This document shows, piece by piece, positions 9,091 to 19,017 of a DNA stretch of 64,000 nucleotides. Under the pieces are notes generated by a model. It was not told the DNA's origin. It saw only the letters and a program-made list of their open reading frames with translations, and did no database searches. The DNA lies in the NCBI GenBank assembly GCA_002398565.1, contig DGZP01000112.1, positions 1-64,000 of the forward strand. The letters are read 5' to 3'. Numbering within the stretch: position 1 is the stretch's first letter; every line of letters begins with the position of its first letter. The stretch is from Proteiniphilum sp. UBA4977. GTDB lineage: Bacteria > Bacteroidota > Bacteroidia > Bacteroidales > Dysgonomonadaceae. Made by a program: the position numbers and the translations under genes.

Positions 9091-10596
9091 TTAATTCCGC
9101 TTCATAGCATCCTTTAACCGGTCTGTACGGAAAGGTACAGCCGGAAAGCCTTCCTTATTATAAAAATTAATCCTTTCCGGACTGCTTTCAAAAGCATACC
9201 GTACATACACTGGCTTGGGTACTTCCTCACTATATACGATGACCTTGTCCCCCTTAATTTCCGCCTTTGCCCTATAAAACTGATTATCTTCCCCGGCAAC
9301 GGCAAATGAATAGAGTTCTTTACTGTTATCCTTTGCCACAAGTCCACTTCCTACATTTTCGAAAGAAAGTTCAAATACACTCCCTTTAAGGGTTGCTTTC
9401 TCCAATACCGGGCCTTGAGTAACCTGGCCCGTATGGTCGTAAATCAGTTCCAGCGCTTGTACTGCCAGACGTTTACCCACATCTCTTTTGTTCCGCGGAT
9501 GAATATCTTTCGGATCACCAATATCATTGGTTATGGCTGTCCTTACATTTTCCAGTTTACGGCTTACTGCAAACTGGGCCTCCTGTACTACTGCCCAGGC
9601 AGAGGATTCGGGCTTCTCGATAACTTTACCGTAACTGGCGAGTTGAGCGATAAAAAACGGTAAGTGTTCATTTCCCCAAGATGCACGCCATGAATTAATC
9701 ATCCCGGTAAGCATCGCCTCGTAATCATAGCATATCGGCACAAAAGCATTTCCCTCTCCCTGGTACCATACCACCCCTTTTACCGGGTAAGAGAAAAATG
9801 GTACGACCATTCCATTATACACCATCGTGGGATAGCGGTTTTCTATATTGACAAAACCTTTCGGGTTGGCAACTCCGGGGTTGGCCTTCAATAGTGAGTC
9901 ATTCGTCCTTTTTACCCGTTCCACAAACTCCGGCGTGATCTTATCGACCTGGCTTTTTGCTTCCGGAAAATCCTCCAGGGCATGAGGACCCATGAAGGTT
10001 TCTATTGTTGAGGCTCCCCATGAAGCATGAATGATGCCGACAGGAATTTTTTCCGATTCATGGATCTCTTTAGCAAAATAATAAGCCACAGCCGAATGGC
10101 GGTTCAAATTTTCTTTAGTGGCAAGAATCCATTCGGCCTTGTAGGTATCCTTTTGTGGAACTATCGCTGTTTTTCGGGTTACGTGCAAAGAGCGAATCAA
10201 CGGATAGTCCATCTTTTCCGCAAAACGATGTGCCTCACTGCCCATCAGAAATTGCATATTACTCTGTCCACTGCAAAAGAACAGATCTCCGAAATATATG
10301 TCGTTTATTATCATTTTCTCCGTATCGGATTCGATTGAAATTTTATAAGGCCCTCCGGCATGTTGCGCGGGAATGCGTACCTGCCAAATACTGTCCGGAC
10401 CTGTAGTTCCCTCGTAATTCTTACTGTTGAAAGAGACGGATACTTGCTTACCGGGATTGCACCACCCCCAAAGAACGACCGGTTGATCACGCTGGAGTAT
10501 GGCATGATCACCCAAATACTGGGGTAGCTTCAACTGTGCCTGGCATAGCGTGACAACCAATATGAAAATTATACTGGTCAAACTTTTTATTCTCAT
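9091..10596 (-). CDS. SASA-type carbohydrate O-acetylesterase (sialate O-acetylesterase family)
   Basis: A 501-residue secreted esterase of the SASA/SGNH type. After a signal ending LCQAQ (about 20) come a short beta domain and the nucleophile block FFCSGQSNMQF with Ser112. GIIHASWGAS and GVVWYQGEGNAF are the typical oxyanion-side blocks. GDPKDIHPRNKRD carries the catalytic Asp-x-x-His pattern with His in DIHP. The family is named for sialate 9-O-acetylesterase, but in polysaccharide loci it often removes acetyl groups from other sugars. No sialidase is present here, so a general deacetylase role is likelier. It lies 62 bases downstream of the GH27 gene. Confidence 0.88.
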   Translation of the reverse strand: MRIKSLTSIIFILVVTLCQAQLKLPQYLGDHAILQRDQPVVLWGWCNPGKQVSVSFNSKNYEGTTGPDSIWQVRIPAQHAGGPYKISIESDTEKMIINDIYFGDLFFCSGQSNMQFLMGSEAHRFAEKMDYPLIRSLHVTRKTAIVPQKDTYKAEWILATKENLNRHSAVAYYFAKEIHESEKIPVGIIHASWGASTIETFMGPHALEDFPEAKSQVDKITPEFVERVKRTNDSLLKANPGVANPKGFVNIENRYPTMVYNGMVVPFFSYPVKGVVWYQGEGNAFVPICYDYEAMLTGMINSWRASWGNEHLPFFIAQLASYGKVIEKPESSAWAVVQEAQFAVSRKLENVRTAITNDIGDPKDIHPRNKRDVGKRLAVQALELIYDHTGQVTQGPVLEKATLKGSVFELSFENVGSGLVAKDNSKELYSFAVAGEDNQFYRAKAEIKGDKVIVYSEEVPKPVYVRYAFESSPERINFYNKEGFPAVPFRTDRLKDAMKRN

Positions 10597-10658
10597 ATGA
10601 CAAAAAACTTTTTATTCATGTACTTGTGGACAAATAATTCTCATGCATGTTTCATTTC

Positions 10659-11876
10659 CTACTCTATTAATATAAATAGACCACTTCGGGGCGACACATG
10701 TTGAGAGAATTTTCCGGAGAATGTGCCTAAATCTTTTCGGGCATACACATCGTATATACGGGCTTTGCCGGTAATGCCCATATCCGGCAGGTTAAGCGAA
10801 ATGGAAACTCTTTCATCCGGATTTCTGTTGAGGAGCAAAACGGCTGTTTTTCCGTTGCTCAGTTTTTTGGCCCAAATTTCGGTGTCACCCTGCCGGTGGA
10901 TGCAGGTGCCCTGTCCGGTCGGATCCTGATTAATGCCAATAGCTGTTTCGTTCAGCACAATATCCTTCTCCTCCGGGGTCATGTTCCTCGGATCATTGCC
11001 TAAAAATAATGGAGAAGACATGATACACCAAAGGGCAAAATGTGCCTTCTGTTCTTCGAGGGTCAATCCCTGCTCTCCGGTAACCATCATGTCCGGATCA
11101 TTCCAATAGCCTGGCCGGGCGTATTGCGCTACTTCATTGTTCTGTTCCGCTATCGTCATGACACTTAGAAAATTCTTCACAGGCTTTTCGTCTACAAAAT
11201 TGGCGCCCCCCGTCACTTTGGCAGAAATATCAAGTGTGGTCCGGGACATATGGCTTATTCCGGGATTCCACTCACGGAATTGATAAGCGCTGATATTGAA
11301 AATAATATCCCGGCCTGTTGCTTGTATTAATTCGCTCCATTTGGTATAAAGTTCTCGGATCAGTTCTTCGGTCCATCCTCCTTCATCTCTATATTGACAA
11401 CGGTCCAGTTTGATAAAATCAATTCCCCAATCCACGAATTGCCCTATATGTACCTCTTCATGACCGTAACCTCCCACCGGGTCACCTCCACAGTCATGTG
11501 TCCCGGGTACCGTATGAAGGCCGAGCTTTAATCCCCTGTCATGTGCATAGTCGGCTAACGGTTTAATACCGTTGGGGAACTTGAGGGGATGGCAAAGCAA
11601 CTCACCATTCGGTCCCAGTTTGGCATCACGCCATCCCCCGTCGATCACCACATAACGGTAACCCGCATCGCGAAGCCCGGTCGACACCATGGCATCGATC
11701 ACTTCCCGCACCAGTTGCTCGTTAATGTCACGTTTACCAAACCAGTTCCAGCTGTTCCACCCCATGGGAGGTGTACCTGCCAAATCCTTAAACGGCAGAC
11801 TCTGTGAATAAAGTTGTCCTACTATCAGACCTTGCAACATCAATATGACTACTGTTATTTTTATCAATCTTCTCAT
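10659..11876 (-). CDS. GH27 alpha-galactosidase family enzyme
   Basis: A 405-residue secreted enzyme with a signal of about 25 residues. It begins with the GH27 hallmark TPPMGWNSWNWFG and contains YVVIDGGW, a variant of the usual DDGW. The nucleophile is Asp158 in FIKLDRC and the acid/base Asp216 in RTTLDISAKV. A C-terminal beta-sandwich follows (LSNGKTAVLLLNRN). The family retains configuration and removes terminal alpha-D-galactose; some members act on alpha-GalNAc or beta-L-arabinopyranose. Its ATG overlaps the TGA of the upstream GH-A gene in a four-base ATGA, which implies translational coupling. With GH110 it gives the locus two different alpha-galactosidase families. Confidence 0.93.
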   Translation of the reverse strand: MRRLIKITVVILMLQGLIVGQLYSQSLPFKDLAGTPPMGWNSWNWFGKRDINEQLVREVIDAMVSTGLRDAGYRYVVIDGGWRDAKLGPNGELLCHPLKFPNGIKPLADYAHDRGLKLGLHTVPGTHDCGGDPVGGYGHEEVHIGQFVDWGIDFIKLDRCQYRDEGGWTEELIRELYTKWSELIQATGRDIIFNISAYQFREWNPGISHMSRTTLDISAKVTGGANFVDEKPVKNFLSVMTIAEQNNEVAQYARPGYWNDPDMMVTGEQGLTLEEQKAHFALWCIMSSPLFLGNDPRNMTPEEKDIVLNETAIGINQDPTGQGTCIHRQGDTEIWAKKLSNGKTAVLLLNRNPDERVSISLNLPDMGITGKARIYDVYARKDLGTFSGKFSQHVSPRSGLFILIE

Positions 11877-13006
11877 TTATATATATTTTGAAAGAATGTG
11901 CCGCTTTCCAATAATTTACCGTTTTCCCAGATGTTGTGGTTTTTTGAGGCGTCAAATTCATAAAATGTGGTTATTTCCACGTTGCTGATCTTGTCCAGAG
12001 CTTCTATAAATTTGTTGATATAGATCAATCTGGTGGCTTCCCCACCATCATTGTCAAATTTGTTACGGGCAAATCCCCACTCTGTAATCCATACAGGTTT
12101 CGGTGTATCCAATACGGCGTTGATCGGATCAAAATAATAGGTATGCAAGGTAGCTAACATATCGTCTTCCAATGGCGGATAGCCATGCAGACCGATGGCA
12201 TCTGCAAATGCCAGGTAATTGGTCTTGTCCTGCTGTTGCGGATGATTACCCTGCAAAATGGTCAGGAACATATCCGGTAACACAAGAGAAATACCCCGGT
12301 TGATCTGCCAGCGGAAGTTGTCCCAGCCCCCGCTGCTCACCATGCCATTGGTAACCAGTTTAACATTTTTCTTCGGGAAGTGAGTGTCCAAGACCTTCCT
12401 GGTGATCTCCAGACATTTTCCATATTTACCAATGCCTGCATAAATATCGGCAAACGATGGTTTGTCCAAAGGAGTAGCCAGGGTAAAGATTTCTCCTTTC
12501 CCATCAGGGGTCGGTTGCAGGTCTCCGTTGAAATCACCCCAGTTTGCCTCGTTGAACAGCTCAAAACCCACCACTGCTCCTTCAGCCGTATTCCTTGCCA
12601 ATTCCTCGACCAGTTCATTGATAAAAGAACTGAACCGGTCCAGGTCGATATCCGACATTTTGAATACTTTGAAATTGGGTCCGGGAACTTGTTGATATCC
12701 TGCCGGAAACATTTCCTTCGTCAAAGGTTGTATCAACAGTACTTTTATGCCTTTCCTTGTAAAAGTGTTGATGTTCCGGATAACTTGTTCTATGCTTCCG
12801 TTTTCTTTTGCGCCAGAAAGCCTTACCAGTGGAATTTTGGTGCTTGCGATATTGTCCGCGATCTTTTCAACCTCCGCAGGCTGCTTCACCCATTGCAGAT
12901 TCTGCCGGCATACACCATGTACTATTTTTTCACCATCTTGAAGTGTTTGTGCTTTGACGGCTGTCATCCCAACTAAAAGCATCAGCCCAATTATGATATT
13001 TCTCAT
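11873..13006 (-). CDS. Secreted clan GH-A glycoside hydrolase (paralog of 22023-23210)
   Basis: A 377-residue TIM-barrel enzyme with a Sec signal ending in VKAQ (about 20). The clan GH-A acid/base motif is clear in GFELFNEANWGDF (Glu153), and the nucleophile is likely Glu309 in VWITEWGF. The overall look is of a GH5/GH39-type endo- or exo-hydrolase, but I cannot assign a numbered family. It is a close paralog of the lipoprotein encoded at 22023-23210, sharing long stretches such as PLDKPSFADIYAGIGKYGKC. This copy lacks the lipobox, so the pair probably differs in location (periplasm versus surface). Its stop codon overlaps the GH27 start. Confidence 0.85.
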   Translation of the reverse strand: MRNIIIGLMLLVGMTAVKAQTLQDGEKIVHGVCRQNLQWVKQPAEVEKIADNIASTKIPLVRLSGAKENGSIEQVIRNINTFTRKGIKVLLIQPLTKEMFPAGYQQVPGPNFKVFKMSDIDLDRFSSFINELVEELARNTAEGAVVGFELFNEANWGDFNGDLQPTPDGKGEIFTLATPLDKPSFADIYAGIGKYGKCLEITRKVLDTHFPKKNVKLVTNGMVSSGGWDNFRWQINRGISLVLPDMFLTILQGNHPQQQDKTNYLAFADAIGLHGYPPLEDDMLATLHTYYFDPINAVLDTPKPVWITEWGFARNKFDNDGGEATRLIYINKFIEALDKISNVEITTFYEFDASKNHNIWENGKLLESGTFFQNIYK

Positions 13007-13059
13007 ACTGTTTTTATTTTATTTTTCTGTTAAATACTTGTTTTATACTCTATAAAAAA

Positions 13060-15369
13060 TTATTGAGGATAAATCTCACCCTTTACATTCCTGGCATTTT
13101 CAGTGTAACGGATTAGATTGGCTTTATCTGCATACTTGCCAATTTCCTGATAGAGATTGGCATTCTTCCCCTCGCCAAAGGTTACGTCATTGACATAATC
13201 CATCCAGATCAGTGCACTGTTGTCAACTCCTACATTTTGTCCGGCAATACTTTTTCGATGATGGGAACCGATAAAGGCATTGCGGTTAACCCGGACATCG
13301 GCAGCATGGCTGATCTGTATATTTACACCCGGTATATTGATGAACCGGTTGTCCTCAATCAGGATATTATGGTGACCCGTAATTTTCTTTCCAAAAAACA
13401 CTATAACGAGCCCTCCAGCCTGAATTTGCCTGTCCGGATTAAGCATCCCTTCATTAACAGACTCAATGATATTATTACGTACAACGACATTGGATATTAC
13501 ATCGGCTTCCATAAAATCATTGGCTTCCGCAGCAAGCACAATACCCGGCAAGGCCAGATGGCTGATCCGGTTCCCTTCGACAATCCCATCAGAAGCTTTT
13601 ATCAGGAGTCCTCTGGCACGACCGATTTTAACTTCATTGTTGCAGACAGAAAAACCTTTTCCATTACGGTCCAGGTTCGCGACCAATCCACCTTCGGAAA
13701 CCGCCATTGATGAATCTAACCGGACAGAATATGCATGCTGATACAATCTCACAAACTTCAGGTTAGGGTAATGGTTTTTTATGAGTTTTTGAATCTGGTC
13801 AGGATCTTTCTCTATTGGTAATGTGCTTACAACCTTGCGATAAATCATATCACCGGATACGGTATAAAACCGGATACGGTCTCCCGGGCGGAAAAAATCG
13901 TCCTGAGCACCCAGCTCTACCACATCCCCTTCAGCATCTCCCAGAACAACGCCGAAACCTCCGTGAATAGCTACCGCGTCATCGCCTAATCCCTCAAAAT
14001 AACAATCCTCGATCCGGGGTCCTATGTTGGCATATTTGCTGTGAATGCCATCAGAGTGTGTACTTCGCAGCCGTTCCATAGAAGCCAGGAGCGGACGCGG
14101 GCCGGGCTTCATTGTCACATTGCGGTAAAGGCATTCCGAAGAAAATTTCTCATAAACACTCCAATGTTTCGCACAGGAATAAAGTGTCACATCTATCAAC
14201 TGGAAACGCGTACTTTCATTGATAAAACAACTATAACTCGTACCGGGATTGGTCAGACTTATATAATCTCCTGTTTCCCAACCATGCCCTGGTTTATTCT
14301 GGCCGGTGAACAGCCGGTAAGTAGCAGTATCCCGCTTTTCAACTCCTGTTAAAACAAAATCCCTGGCATTCTTTTTCCGGTAATGTGTTTTTGAGTCATG
14401 TACCATAGATCGATCGCTATTTTTTGCCGTTGGTACAGGATATCCTTCATGCAGTTCCATGTCTATCCATGCGCCATTTTCTGCAACAGATACAATAGTT
14501 CCCTGAGGAAAAAGAAGCGGATCATTGTCCGAAACGAAACCTTTTACCGCGACATCTGTACATCCCTGAATTTCCAATATTCGTTGGGACGGTTTCCGCA
14601 AGATCATTTCAACATTATAGGCATGAACCGTAAAATTGGAAAGGTCTTTCAGGTAAATTCCGGCCCGACGATCCGGCTTAACATAATATCGACCGGGATA
14701 TACGTAGACTATCGCTTCTTTGCGGGATACAGCTTGTTCTATCTGGTGCTGAATGTCTGTATGTTCCAAGAAAATAAGATCATAAACCAAAGCTGTGCTT
14801 GCCGCATCTATATTTCCCACGATTTCCATCTCGATGACATCACCCGGTTGTAGCCAACCGATTTCTGTATCCAAAGAAATCGCAGTGCCGGGCTGTACCT
14901 GCTGCCGCAAAATGGGCGACTGCTTTCTGACCAAAATACGTACGTCCAACTCATTGCCTGTCTTTTTACCGGATAGTGTCGCATTTGCCAAGCCATAAAA
15001 TCCAACTTTTTCTACGGTATGTAGCAGGGTTTTGCCTGCTTTTACCTCTTTTTTGGCATATTTCACTGTTTTGACTTCTTTTTGGACCAACGATAATGTT
15101 GCCGGAGCTACCGTTTTCATCTCAACAACAGACCCGGCAGAAAGAAATCCAAGAGGAATGATGTCATTGGTTAAAACACTGGTGTAGGTTTTCCTACTAC
15201 CGGCGGTAAGGGTAAAGCTCTTATCAGCTATGTTACTATTCGGAACGGCCTTTATTTCATAAAATCCGGATCTTGCTATCACTGTGTTTAAATCGGAGGC
15301 GTACCCTGATGTCAGGATTCCCATCCATATAAACAGGAGAAACATTTTCTTAAAACCTGATTTTATCAT
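13060..15369 (-). CDS. Beta-helix protein related to GH110, with N-terminal beta-sandwich
   Basis: A 769-residue secreted protein. After the signal (about 1-25), residues 26-200 hold two related beta-rich segments (ARSGFYEIKAV and EKVGFYGLANA). A right-handed beta-helix then runs from about 205 to 740 (RIEDCYFEGLG, VVRNNIIESV, LIEDNRFINI). It contains STHSDGIHSK followed by LGDDAVAIHGG, placing Asp440, Asp463 and Asp464 with the same 23 and 1 spacing as the Asp triad of the GH110 at 5959-7821. Outside this core the resemblance is weak. It may be a divergent alpha-galactosidase or a new beta-helix glycosidase. A lyase is less likely, because no Arg/Lys-rich lyase site is evident. Confidence 0.68.
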   Translation of the reverse strand: MIKSGFKKMFLLFIWMGILTSGYASDLNTVIARSGFYEIKAVPNSNIADKSFTLTAGSRKTYTSVLTNDIIPLGFLSAGSVVEMKTVAPATLSLVQKEVKTVKYAKKEVKAGKTLLHTVEKVGFYGLANATLSGKKTGNELDVRILVRKQSPILRQQVQPGTAISLDTEIGWLQPGDVIEMEIVGNIDAASTALVYDLIFLEHTDIQHQIEQAVSRKEAIVYVYPGRYYVKPDRRAGIYLKDLSNFTVHAYNVEMILRKPSQRILEIQGCTDVAVKGFVSDNDPLLFPQGTIVSVAENGAWIDMELHEGYPVPTAKNSDRSMVHDSKTHYRKKNARDFVLTGVEKRDTATYRLFTGQNKPGHGWETGDYISLTNPGTSYSCFINESTRFQLIDVTLYSCAKHWSVYEKFSSECLYRNVTMKPGPRPLLASMERLRSTHSDGIHSKYANIGPRIEDCYFEGLGDDAVAIHGGFGVVLGDAEGDVVELGAQDDFFRPGDRIRFYTVSGDMIYRKVVSTLPIEKDPDQIQKLIKNHYPNLKFVRLYQHAYSVRLDSSMAVSEGGLVANLDRNGKGFSVCNNEVKIGRARGLLIKASDGIVEGNRISHLALPGIVLAAEANDFMEADVISNVVVRNNIIESVNEGMLNPDRQIQAGGLVIVFFGKKITGHHNILIEDNRFINIPGVNIQISHAADVRVNRNAFIGSHHRKSIAGQNVGVDNSALIWMDYVNDVTFGEGKNANLYQEIGKYADKANLIRYTENARNVKGEIYPQ

Positions 15370-15401
15370 ACGCTTATATTTTAATGATTTTCCTCAAGCC
15401 A

Positions 15402-17318
15402 TCAATCTAAACCTTTGATTTTCTTTACCGATTCCAGAAAATCTTCGATTGCCCAGCGAACATTTTTATCCTGTATATCCTGCTTATTCATCTTTTCCAA
15501 TGCCTGAACAAACGCCTCTCGGTTTTTGACATAAAGCATATAGTTGAGACTTAATAATGCTAATTGGCCGTTATCTGAATCGGCATAACGTATTAATGTG
15601 GTTGCCGCCGATTTATCTGAAAAACAATTCCAACCGATTGCTGCCGCTGTGATGGCAACAGGCGGAAAAGGATCTCGTAACGTCTGTTGCAGTACCTCTC
15701 GATGAGGCAGTAATGCCTGCTCAGGCTGACACATCAACCCTAATGCAGCCCAATACCGCACTACATTGTTTGAATCTGTCAGCATTTTAATCTGTTGTTT
15801 TACCACTTCGGGGCTTCGTTTGCCGGACAGTGTCGCCGCTTCATAAATGGATTTCAGCGGAAAATTCTTCTCATCCATTCTAAATATAAAGGGCCATTGC
15901 CCGGAAGCTGCCAGTTTAGCGATCTCAAACTCGGGTAAGAACATCACATCCCGACCTTCTATTATACGCCGTTTCAATTCGGCAGACATCTTTTGCAACC
16001 TGGTTGAATGTTGCCTATTTCCTGCCAGATTTTGCATTTCCCACGGGTCACTTTCCGTATCAAACAAAAACTCCGCAGGACGTGGTTCAAAAAAACTTTG
16101 ATGCAACTTGTCAAGTTTGCCCAATCGAAAATCATCACGCATCTGCTGCTTGATCTCCCCGATTTCCATATAGTTGATATAACGCAACTCCGGCATATAC
16201 GCCATATAATTGCGGCTGTATAGATAACGGCCGTCGGTGATCGTCCTTACCATGTCAGGTCCATTATCCGACCGGTCGGAAGCCAACATCAAATACTCCG
16301 CAGGTTTGTCCCGGCCTTCTCCAATAAGTATCCGGCCTTCCATATACTCCGGCACTTCCCCGCCACACATACTGATAAGCGTGGGTGCCAAATCTTCAAA
16401 GCTCACCAATTCATCCGTCACTATCTTATTGCCCCAAGGTGAGAGATGATGGTATATCGGTGGAAACCAGATCACAAAGGGTACACGGTAGCCAAGATCA
16501 ATTCCGTTTGTTTTTCCTCTGGGGATGCCTTCTCCATGATCGGCAAAGAAAAAAATAATTGTACTGTCAGCCAGCCCGTCTTCTTGCAAACGCTCCAATA
16601 GCCGACCAATTTTTTTATCGGTCAGATTCAACGAATTATAAATCCGAGCCAGTTGCTTCCGCATTTCCGGGCTGTCTCGGTATATGGGTGGTACTTCAAA
16701 AGAGTAGTCCGGTACCCGCTCTTCAGGATCAAGTTTGTCCAGAACTTCCTGACGGTAATGGTCATACGGCCATGTCATGGTACGCGACTGATGGCTGTCG
16801 TCAAAATTAAATACTGCGAAGAAAGGTTGGCCGGCAGACCGGTTCCACCATCCGGCACGTGGTGAACTTTCGTTCCAGGCCTCCCGGATAAATGCCTCCT
16901 CGTTGGCTACATTATAATCTGTTTTGGAAGTGTTCGTAGTATAGTAGCCCAATTGCTGCAGGTAATAAGGGAAGCCTTTCATGAAATTCGGAACGGGGTA
17001 CTTGCTCCGATGGTTTCCCGTACCCGTTTTCCACGTCGGTACTCCGGTGATGATGCTCGTACGGCTTGGAGAAGAGACGGTATTTGTCGAAAATGCATTC
17101 GTAAAACGAACACCCTCACCGGCAAGCCGATCAATATTAGGCGTACTTACTACCTCATTTCCATAACACCCGACAAAATATGGAGAAGTATCTTCGATAG
17201 TAATCCACAAGATGTTAGGACGTTCATTTGCGTATGTTTGGCGCGCAATTGCTCCCACATACAAACCGACAAACAAAATATATCGCAACCGCAAACGGGT
17301 ATAAATTGATACTATCAT
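15402..17318 (-). CDS. S1-type sulfatase with C-terminal HEAT-like domain
   Basis: A 638-residue secreted sulfatase, longer than the other full-length copies here (454-542). WITIEDTSPYFVGCYG holds the first metal ligands, with Glu42-Asp43 in place of the usual Asp pair. The signature is SSPSRTSIITG with Ser82 as formylglycine precursor, and FADHGEGIPRGK supplies the second ligand pair. From about residue 505, helical repeats (VVRYWAALGLM, PPVAITAAAIGW, NGQLALLSLNYML) resemble HEAT repeats and form an added C-terminal arm. Such arms usually serve protein or substrate contacts; that role is inferred. It sits between the two beta-helix genes and is probably co-transcribed with them. Confidence 0.88.
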   Translation of the reverse strand: MIVSIYTRLRLRYILFVGLYVGAIARQTYANERPNILWITIEDTSPYFVGCYGNEVVSTPNIDRLAGEGVRFTNAFSTNTVSSPSRTSIITGVPTWKTGTGNHRSKYPVPNFMKGFPYYLQQLGYYTTNTSKTDYNVANEEAFIREAWNESSPRAGWWNRSAGQPFFAVFNFDDSHQSRTMTWPYDHYRQEVLDKLDPEERVPDYSFEVPPIYRDSPEMRKQLARIYNSLNLTDKKIGRLLERLQEDGLADSTIIFFFADHGEGIPRGKTNGIDLGYRVPFVIWFPPIYHHLSPWGNKIVTDELVSFEDLAPTLISMCGGEVPEYMEGRILIGEGRDKPAEYLMLASDRSDNGPDMVRTITDGRYLYSRNYMAYMPELRYINYMEIGEIKQQMRDDFRLGKLDKLHQSFFEPRPAEFLFDTESDPWEMQNLAGNRQHSTRLQKMSAELKRRIIEGRDVMFLPEFEIAKLAASGQWPFIFRMDEKNFPLKSIYEAATLSGKRSPEVVKQQIKMLTDSNNVVRYWAALGLMCQPEQALLPHREVLQQTLRDPFPPVAITAAAIGWNCFSDKSAATTLIRYADSDNGQLALLSLNYMLYVKNREAFVQALEKMNKQDIQDKNVRWAIEDFLESVKKIKGLD

Positions 17319-17357
17319 CTTTATTTGTATTTTATCTCTTCTACAACTACCCCTATA

Positions 17358-19004
17358 TTAGTTTACTTCCAATGCGCCTATATCCGGTATCTCATCCACG
17401 GGATTGCCGGCAATATCTTTATCTAGCGCTAGACCCTGCACCAAACCGAACACATCCCCCGGAACAAATGGGATCTTAATACCTTTATTCTGAACAAGTT
17501 CCTTGTTTCCGGGAAGGTAATCGGCAATGTTCAATCCCCCTTTAGCGGCGAAACCGGGATCCCCGATAAACGGATTTTCGTCCTGAACCGGGATTTCTAC
17601 AGGCCAGTTCTCCGCTCTCAGATACAGGTTATTCCGAAAAACGAGGCTATCCAACTTTTTCTCAAGAGTTTTTACCCAACCACTCTGGTCATCCTTTACG
17701 ATCTTCGAGTCACCCTCTATATAAAAAATATTATTGGCTATCAACAATCCTTCCGTTCCCTGTTCAATGGCAAACCGCGCATCTATACCCCGACCCACGT
17801 AGATCGTGTTGTTGTAGAAATAGGTGTTAATAGGTGGTTTCCTTCCTCCACCGCCTTGATGTCCACTTAGCCAGAAAATCTTTCCCTCCTGGAAAGCACC
17901 ATCCTCTCCTTTTACCCGTGCACCATCATTCACACTTATATTATAGCGATAGGTACAATTATTTGTATTGCCCAGAATTTCGCAAAAACCTCCGGCATTA
18001 TGAGCACTGAAGTTATATTGTATCACAATATTATCACAATTAAAATCAATATGTGCTCCTGCCGAATCTCCCGGTCCGTTGGCATATAAGAATCGATTCT
18101 TTTCAATGAGCACATTGGATGCACTCCACGTCCACAATCCACTGCCACGCCCCCATTTGCGACTATCATCCCCACTGCCCGAATAAGTTACCTCGTTAGA
18201 AGCCACATGCACAAATTTCACGTTCGACATTTGAATACCCGGGCCCCCTGTCTTTGCAATCTTGTTCCCGAGAACATGAATATTGCTTATATTCATAGAG
18301 GGATGGCTTCCTGTGAATTTTATCCCGGTATGTCCAACATTCTCTATATGACAATCTTCTATCCAGATATTTCGTATATACGATTTTTGTTTATTGGCAA
18401 TCAAACGAATACCGAATCCATAAGGTTGCGTTCCGTTAGGAGTACGAACCTCTTTGGAATCCCTTGTATATCCCGGATTTTCATAAAAGACATCGCTTAC
18501 CTTGATATTTTTCAACTTGATAAATTCTGTTCGATTATCAGAGGCTGTAACCAATATGCCGCAGCGCATATCCTTCGTTCCTTTTTGATTGGTATAACCA
18601 TTTGCTGTTATATGTAACCCATGCACTTGCAGGTGCTTGCAATTATGGATAAGAAGAGCATTTGCATATCCTTTCCCGTCTATGTGTGCCGGTTCTCCTG
18701 GTTTTCTATCGGTCCAGGGATAGCTCTCCACTATAATCGGCCTTTTTAACCATCCGTTAAGGTTTACAAGCTCCAGAGCTCCCTGATGATACTCTCCTGC
18801 AGCCAGCAAAAGTCTGTCGCCAGGTTTCAGGGGAATCTGACTGGCTTTCCTAAGCGATCGTATGGCATTTACCATAGATTTCCCGTCATTATTGTCATTC
18901 CCTTTGGTTGGATGCACATAATAATCGGCGGCATAGCCATTAACCATTACAAGAAAACTATATATAATCCATATCAAAACTCTCACACTCTTCCTATTCA
19001 TCAT
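17358..19004 (-). CDS. Right-handed beta-helix protein, putative glycan-active enzyme
   Basis: A secreted protein of about 548 residues. I start it at one of two adjacent ATGs (19004 or 19001), because these precede a signal peptide ending NGYAADYY; a more distal ATG at 19076 would overlap the upstream gene by 59 bases. The start of the mature protein, YYVHPTKGNDNNDG, is typical of extracellular beta-helix enzymes of the pectate-lyase-like fold. Repeats such as IWIEDCHIENVGHTGI and NVLIEKNRFLYANG follow. I see no Asp pattern like that of the two GH110-type proteins nearby. It may be a lyase or glycosidase; the reaction is unknown. Confidence 0.72.
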   Translation of the reverse strand: MMNRKSVRVLIWIIYSFLVMVNGYAADYYVHPTKGNDNNDGKSMVNAIRSLRKASQIPLKPGDRLLLAAGEYHQGALELVNLNGWLKRPIIVESYPWTDRKPGEPAHIDGKGYANALLIHNCKHLQVHGLHITANGYTNQKGTKDMRCGILVTASDNRTEFIKLKNIKVSDVFYENPGYTRDSKEVRTPNGTQPYGFGIRLIANKQKSYIRNIWIEDCHIENVGHTGIKFTGSHPSMNISNIHVLGNKIAKTGGPGIQMSNVKFVHVASNEVTYSGSGDDSRKWGRGSGLWTWSASNVLIEKNRFLYANGPGDSAGAHIDFNCDNIVIQYNFSAHNAGGFCEILGNTNNCTYRYNISVNDGARVKGEDGAFQEGKIFWLSGHQGGGGRKPPINTYFYNNTIYVGRGIDARFAIEQGTEGLLIANNIFYIEGDSKIVKDDQSGWVKTLEKKLDSLVFRNNLYLRAENWPVEIPVQDENPFIGDPGFAAKGGLNIADYLPGNKELVQNKGIKIPFVPGDVFGLVQGLALDKDIAGNPVDEIPDIGALEVN

Positions 19005-19017
19005 ATCTTTTAGTTTA

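Noticed and set aside
12380..12976. Plus-strand open frame of 198 codons
   Set aside because: It lies within the GH-A glycosidase gene. Its product resembles no protein and it has no supporting promoter or neighbour.
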